Below, piece by piece: positions 6,024-9,297 of a DNA stretch of 9,297 nt. The stretch lies in contig JAGLTN010000571.1 of assembly GCA_023135255.1 (NCBI GenBank), positions 1-9,297 on the forward strand, given 5' to 3'. The notes beneath the pieces are model-generated. The model had not been told where the DNA came from. It did no database searches and saw nothing but the letters and a program-made list of their open reading frames with translations. The first letter of the stretch is position 1, and every line of letters begins with the position of its first letter. Position numbers and translations under genes: made by a program. Origin of the DNA: Planctomycetota bacterium (GTDB taxonomy: Bacteria; Planctomycetota; Phycisphaerae; Sedimentisphaerales; Anaerobacaceae).

Positions 6024-8147
6024 ATGTTTGTAAAAAAGCACAATAACACATCAGGTTTTAAAACTATTATCCTGTTTACAGCCATAATAATTCTCAATAC
6101 TGCAAATGTTTTTGCCGTGGAAGAGAGATTTGCTTTTGTTGTGCCCGGCTTTGACAGCAGTAAATCCGCAACAGATATGTCCTACCTGTCACCAGGGCCT
6201 TCGAGCGATTTCGGTTTTGTAAGGATCAAAGATGGGCATTTCTATACCGATGCCGGCAGACTCAGAATATGGGGCGCTAACGTTTGCATTGACGGCAACT
6301 TCCCGGATAAAAAAGATGCTGCTAAAATTGCCGCCCACCTGAGAAAGATCGGCATTAACGGAATAAGATTTCACCATGCCGACTGGTATCCATCGCCAAG
6401 AGGTATCTGGGCAAAGGAACTGGTCAACGGAAAAAGAGTCTTCGACCCAAAACAACAGGACAAACTCGAATATTTCATGGCAGAGCTTAGAAAGAAAGGC
6501 ATATACTTCGACCTGAACCTGCATGTAACCAGGACATTTCTGGAAGAAGAAGGGTTTGTAACCGAGGGGTTGCCTCCTATCGCTGCGACTAATAATAAAT
6601 GGATACTGTACTTTGAACCGAAAATGCGTGAGCTTCTCAAAGAATACTGCAGGATGTATCTGACCCATGTCAATCCATATACAAAATTGAAACTGGTTGA
6701 TGACCCGGCTGTCGCTGTAGTTGAGATCACCAATGAAAACATCTTCAGCAGAGACCCTTCCTATGCTTATCAACTGCCTGAGCCTTACAGCAGTGAATTC
6801 CAAAGGCAGTGGAACGTCTGGCTTAAAAAGAAATACGGCTCAACTGATGGACTCAAAAAAGTCTACCTGGCTGATATAAAATTGCAGCAAGGGGCGGCAC
6901 CTGTCGCTTTGCCTCAGGGCCAATCAATCGAAAAAGCAAATATTGAACTGCCGGCAGATGACTGCAATCCTTTGGCAAAAAAAGACTTAAAGCAATTCAT
7001 GATAGATACTGAAACCGAATTTGTTGTCGATATGAAAAATTTCCTCGTCAATGAATTAGGCGTTAAAGTTCCTATCACAGCCTCGCAATTCGATTACCAT
7101 GACGAATCGGTAATACCGAAGACGTGCGATTATGCTGACATACATATCTATTGGCAGCATCCGAAATTCCCTAATATCTCCTGGGACAAAGAAGACTGGT
7201 TCCTGCCGACAAAACCCATGGAATGGTTCCCGTTGACTAATTCTCTGCTGAATACCGGAGCCGCAAAAAGAATCGAAGGTATGCCTTACACAATGTCAGA
7301 ATGGAACATACCGAACCCAAGCTTGTACTCAGCATCGCTGGGAACGTTTGCCGCTATGGTCGCAGCAATACAGGACTGGGACGCGGTTTATTTTTTTGAA
7401 TATCATTCTCTGCCCGGACAATGGGATGTTGACCACATTACAGAGTTTTTTGAACTCAACGGCAACCCTGTTAAAGTTGCAATGACAGTATCGTGTGCGA
7501 ATATGTTCCGCAGAGCTGACCTTAAACCATTAAAGAAAAAAGCTCTGGGAACGCTGCGTAATATCATGCCAGGCTCAATGGCACTAAGCCGACAGATAGG
7601 CATTGACCCCAAAGCCAAAAAGCCTGACGAAAAAATATATACTAAAGAAAAATTCCTGAAAAGCGATGACGGCAGTCTCGTCTGGGATGCCAGAGACAAA
7701 GAAAAAGCCTATGTGAAGGCCTCCGGAGATGCTTCAAGGGCCGTTTGGGGTTTTATCGCAAACCAATCATTTGACCTTGCGGGTATAAAAATCTGTGTAG
7801 ATAAGGTCGAAAGAAACTACGGGGCGATAGTCCTTACGAGTCTCGATGGTAAAAAACTGGAAGATTCCAGGAGAATACTGCTTACTGCTGCCGGGGCTGC
7901 GGATAATCTGAATATGGGTTGGAATGAAGCGCACAACTCCGTAGGCATAAAATGGGGACACGGACCCTCACAAGTTACCACTGTACCGGCAACGATAACA
8001 ATAAATTCAGATATCAAAAAAATATACGCCCTCGACGGCAAAGGAAAACGCAAAAAATCAATACCAATTACAAATATTGACGGAAAAACAACCTTTAAAA
8101 CCAGTGCGAAATTTAAAACCTTATGGTATGAGATAGTGGCTGACTGA
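6024..8147 (+). CDS. secreted clan GH-A (GH5-like) glycoside hydrolase, 707 residues
   Basis: This is a predicted exported retaining glycosidase acting on an unidentified polysaccharide or glycoside. A signal peptide covers about 1-31 (basic start, long hydrophobic run, TANVFA). Residues about 60-490 show the clan GH-A (beta/alpha)8 pattern. RIWGANVCIDG leads the first strand, and GINGIRFHHADW (110-121) carries Arg115 and a His pair. YFDLNLHVTR (161-170) is the next core strand. VEITNENI places the putative acid/base at Glu238 after Asn237. DIHIYW (372-377) fits the strand 6 His/Tyr region, and YTMSEWN places the putative nucleophile at Glu426. Both catalytic glutamates are therefore present. 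Residues about 540-707 look like a C-terminal beta-sandwich, with IVLTSLDGK, SRRILLTAAG, a WG-GP segment and the closing TLWYEI. General annotation would be cellulase-family glycosylhydrolase, but the exact CAZy family and substrate cannot be decided by eye. AGGAGG lies four bases before the ATG. It is divergent from the beta-helix gene, suggesting a shared substrate. No clear terminator follows it. Confidence 0.9.
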   Translation: MFVKKHNNTSGFKTIILFTAIIILNTANVFAVEERFAFVVPGFDSSKSATDMSYLSPGPSSDFGFVRIKDGHFYTDAGRLRIWGANVCIDGNFPDKKDAAKIAAHLRKIGINGIRFHHADWYPSPRGIWAKELVNGKRVFDPKQQDKLEYFMAELRKKGIYFDLNLHVTRTFLEEEGFVTEGLPPIAATNNKWILYFEPKMRELLKEYCRMYLTHVNPYTKLKLVDDPAVAVVEITNENIFSRDPSYAYQLPEPYSSEFQRQWNVWLKKKYGSTDGLKKVYLADIKLQQGAAPVALPQGQSIEKANIELPADDCNPLAKKDLKQFMIDTETEFVVDMKNFLVNELGVKVPITASQFDYHDESVIPKTCDYADIHIYWQHPKFPNISWDKEDWFLPTKPMEWFPLTNSLLNTGAAKRIEGMPYTMSEWNIPNPSLYSASLGTFAAMVAAIQDWDAVYFFEYHSLPGQWDVDHITEFFELNGNPVKVAMTVSCANMFRRADLKPLKKKALGTLRNIMPGSMALSRQIGIDPKAKKPDEKIYTKEKFLKSDDGSLVWDARDKEKAYVKASGDASRAVWGFIANQSFDLAGIKICVDKVERNYGAIVLTSLDGKKLEDSRRILLTAAGAADNLNMGWNEAHNSVGIKWGHGPSQVTTVPATITINSDIKKIYALDGKGKRKKSIPITNIDGKTTFKTSAKFKTLWYEIVAD

Positions 8148-8182
8148 CCATAAGCTCTTATTATAAAAGATGTTATCGAAAT

Positions 8183-8211
8183 TTGCATTTGTACGGCTTT
8201 TGTGTTATATT
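8183..8211 (+). promoter_or_regulatory. predicted distal promoter of the TPR/alpha-CTD gene
   Basis: TTGCAT (8183-8188), a 17-base spacer and TATATT (8206-8211) are present, with TGT directly before the -10 (extended -10 form). The -35 matches only in its TTG. Use of this site would give a leader of about 125 bases. Confidence 0.35.
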
Positions 8212-8241
8212 ACTGCAAAATGGCCTGGGTAAAAAAAAGTA

Positions 8242-8269
8242 TTGCAAATATTCATAACTTCTTTATAAT
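8242..8269 (+). promoter_or_regulatory. predicted proximal promoter of the TPR/alpha-CTD gene
   Basis: TTGCAA (8242-8247), a 16-base spacer and a perfect TATAAT (8264-8269) are present. Transcription would begin near 8276, about 68 bases before the ATG. The same -35 hexamer is seen in the beta-helix promoter. The gene has its own promoter region, so it is probably not co-transcribed only from the upstream hydrolase gene. Confidence 0.55.
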
Positions 8270-8343
8270 GCTTGGCTTTACGCAGGAAAATAGTGCGCAG
8301 CTATCTGCCACGCTAATTTAAACTTAACAGGAGTTCGATCCCT

Positions 8344-9297
8344 ATGGATTCTAATAATGAAACCAATGAAGTAGCTGAGGTTAATGATGTTGAAGTAGCT
8401 GAGGTTAGTGATGTTGAAGTAGCTGAGGTTAATGATGTTGTCAGCATTGACGTTGATTTATTCGGCAAAAATCTTCCCTCAATGGAGCAGATCGCTTCTC
8501 TTGCAGACTATGTAATGTCAGACAGCGTGCTGATTAGCCAGTTCGTACAGACAGTCGAAGAGAATATCTCGAAGTCTCTCCCTGCAGGCATTGGCCTTTT
8601 TATTCTTGGGAAAACTACCCAGGCAATTGAAAAACTGAACAAGGCAAAAGACTGCAAAGAAAAATTCATTTATCTTGGATTAGCTCTTCGCAAAACTGAA
8701 CAATTCGAAAAATCTATCAAGGCTTTACAGAAAAGTCTTAAATCAGGCGCTGACAGCTTGGACATCAATCTTAAGATAGTTTCAACTTATCGTCATGCTA
8801 AAGATTATGAAGCAGCAGAAAAACAGCTGGCAGAGTGTGCGAACTTTGAGAACGTAAACGCTGAATACCATTATCAGCTTGGGCGTCTCCAGGAATCATT
8901 GGGGCTTTATTCAACAGCTATTGATAATTTCAAAAAAGCTCTTGAGTTAGCTCCGGATGATAAAAAGATACTTTTCCATCTCGCATACCGTTGCGATCTT
9001 TCGGGATTCGAGGAAGAAGCTATCGATTATTATAAACAGATCGCAAAAACTGTTCCGATCTATGTAAATGCTCTTCTGAACCTGGCGGTTCTGTACGAAG
9101 ACATAGACGAATTTGACAAAGCTTCTGATTGCATAGAAATGGTGTTGATGCACCAGCCCAATCACCAAAGAGCCCAGCTGTTCGACAAAGACATCGAAAG
9201 CTCAAAGACAATGTTCTACGACGAGGAAACGGAAAAGAAAAGGACCCGCAAAAGCCAAATCCTCGAAACGCCAATCTCTGATTTTGAACTGTCGGTA
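8344..9297 (+). CDS. tetratricopeptide-repeat protein with start of an RNA polymerase alpha-CTD-like domain (318 residues, 3' end outside window)
   Basis: The frame runs from an ATG preceded by AGGAG (8329-8333, ten bases away) to the window edge with no stop. Residues 1-40 are acidic and contain three copies of an eight-residue repeat (EVAEVNDV, 9-32). Residues about 81-273 form tandem TPR helix pairs; the clearest is AEYHYQLGRLQESLGLYSTA followed by FKKALELAPDD (173-206), then 208-239 and 242-273. A charged linker follows (MFYDEETEKKRTRKSQ, 290-305). The last residues, ETPISDFELSV (308-318), match the start of the RNA polymerase alpha C-terminal domain, compared with the IEELDLSVRSYNCL region of bacterial RpoA. 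I recall planctomycete proteins with this same TPR/linker/alpha-CTD order. It is probably cytoplasmic, with no signal peptide. A role contacting DNA or transcription factors is inferred from the alpha-CTD family, whose helix-hairpin-helix part would lie beyond the edge. The TPR call is firm; the alpha-CTD call rests on a short segment plus recalled homologues. Confidence 0.88.
   Translation, partial: MDSNNETNEVAEVNDVEVAEVSDVEVAEVNDVVSIDVDLFGKNLPSMEQIASLADYVMSDSVLISQFVQTVEENISKSLPAGIGLFILGKTTQAIEKLNKAKDCKEKFIYLGLALRKTEQFEKSIKALQKSLKSGADSLDINLKIVSTYRHAKDYEAAEKQLAECANFENVNAEYHYQLGRLQESLGLYSTAIDNFKKALELAPDDKKILFHLAYRCDLSGFEEEAIDYYKQIAKTVPIYVNALLNLAVLYEDIDEFDKASDCIEMVLMHQPNHQRAQLFDKDIESSKTMFYDEETEKKRTRKSQILETPISDFELSV
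8368..8439 (+). repeat. three tandem copies of a 24-base in-frame repeat
   Basis: Three direct copies of 24 bases each begin with GAAGTAGCTGAGGTTA. Copies 1 and 3 are identical; copy 2 differs by one base (AAT to AGT, Asn to Ser). Each unit encodes eight residues (EVAEVNDV or EVAEVSDV). Because 24 is a multiple of three, gain or loss of units keeps the reading frame. Confidence 0.97.

Noticed and set aside
6189..6803. A 204-codon minus-strand open frame
   Set aside because: It lies wholly antisense to the GH-A catalytic domain, whose motifs and start are convincing, and its product has no recognisable domain or signal.
8148..8182. Possible terminator after the GH-A gene
   Set aside because: The stretch is AT-rich but shows no stable GC-containing hairpin followed by a T-run.

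Overview
The window reads as a chromosomal fragment from a planctomycete, most likely of the Phycisphaerae/Sedimentisphaerales kind. This is inferred from three things visible in the sequence. A tetratricopeptide-repeat protein runs into an RNA polymerase alpha-CTD-like segment, a fusion I know from Planctomycetes. A very large secreted protein carries LamG modules, 'YYWRVD' fibronectin-like modules and a dockerin-like calcium module. A small secreted protein ends in a PEP-CTERM sorting signal. No 16S rRNA or other phylogenetic marker is present, so the placement is tentative. Base composition is moderately AT-rich, and more so in the PEP-CTERM gene.

Layout. 1-1242 (minus): the N-terminal 414 residues of a CcmF-type cytochrome c haem lyase, cut by the left edge. 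1243-1536: a divergent intergenic region with a plausible forward promoter. 1537-2148 (plus): a 203-residue PEP-CTERM protein with a probable beta-sandwich body. 2177-2224: a hairpin with an A-run on one side and a T-run on the other, a likely bidirectional terminator for the two convergent genes. 2232-5846 (minus): a 1204-residue secreted LamG/FN3-like/LamG/FN3-like/dockerin-like/parallel beta-helix protein. 5847-6023: a divergent promoter region. 6024-8147 (plus): a secreted clan GH-A glycoside hydrolase of 707 residues. 8148-8343: a leader with two promoter-like sequences. 8344-9297 (plus): the TPR/alpha-CTD protein, cut by the right edge, with a perfect in-frame array of 24-base repeats near its start.

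How the genes fit together. The divergent beta-helix protein and GH-A hydrolase share a 177-base promoter region, and both are predicted to be exported, so they may attack the same polysaccharide. The substrate cannot be read from the sequence. The PEP-CTERM protein would be processed by an exosortase encoded elsewhere. CcmF belongs to respiration and cytochrome maturation, and the TPR/alpha-CTD protein probably belongs to transcription. Neither has an obvious functional link to the carbohydrate genes. No mobile element, tRNA, rRNA or CRISPR array was seen. I found no clear sign of a wholly new system. The best leads are the TPR/alpha-CTD fusion with its repeat array and the internal dockerin-like module in the beta-helix protein.
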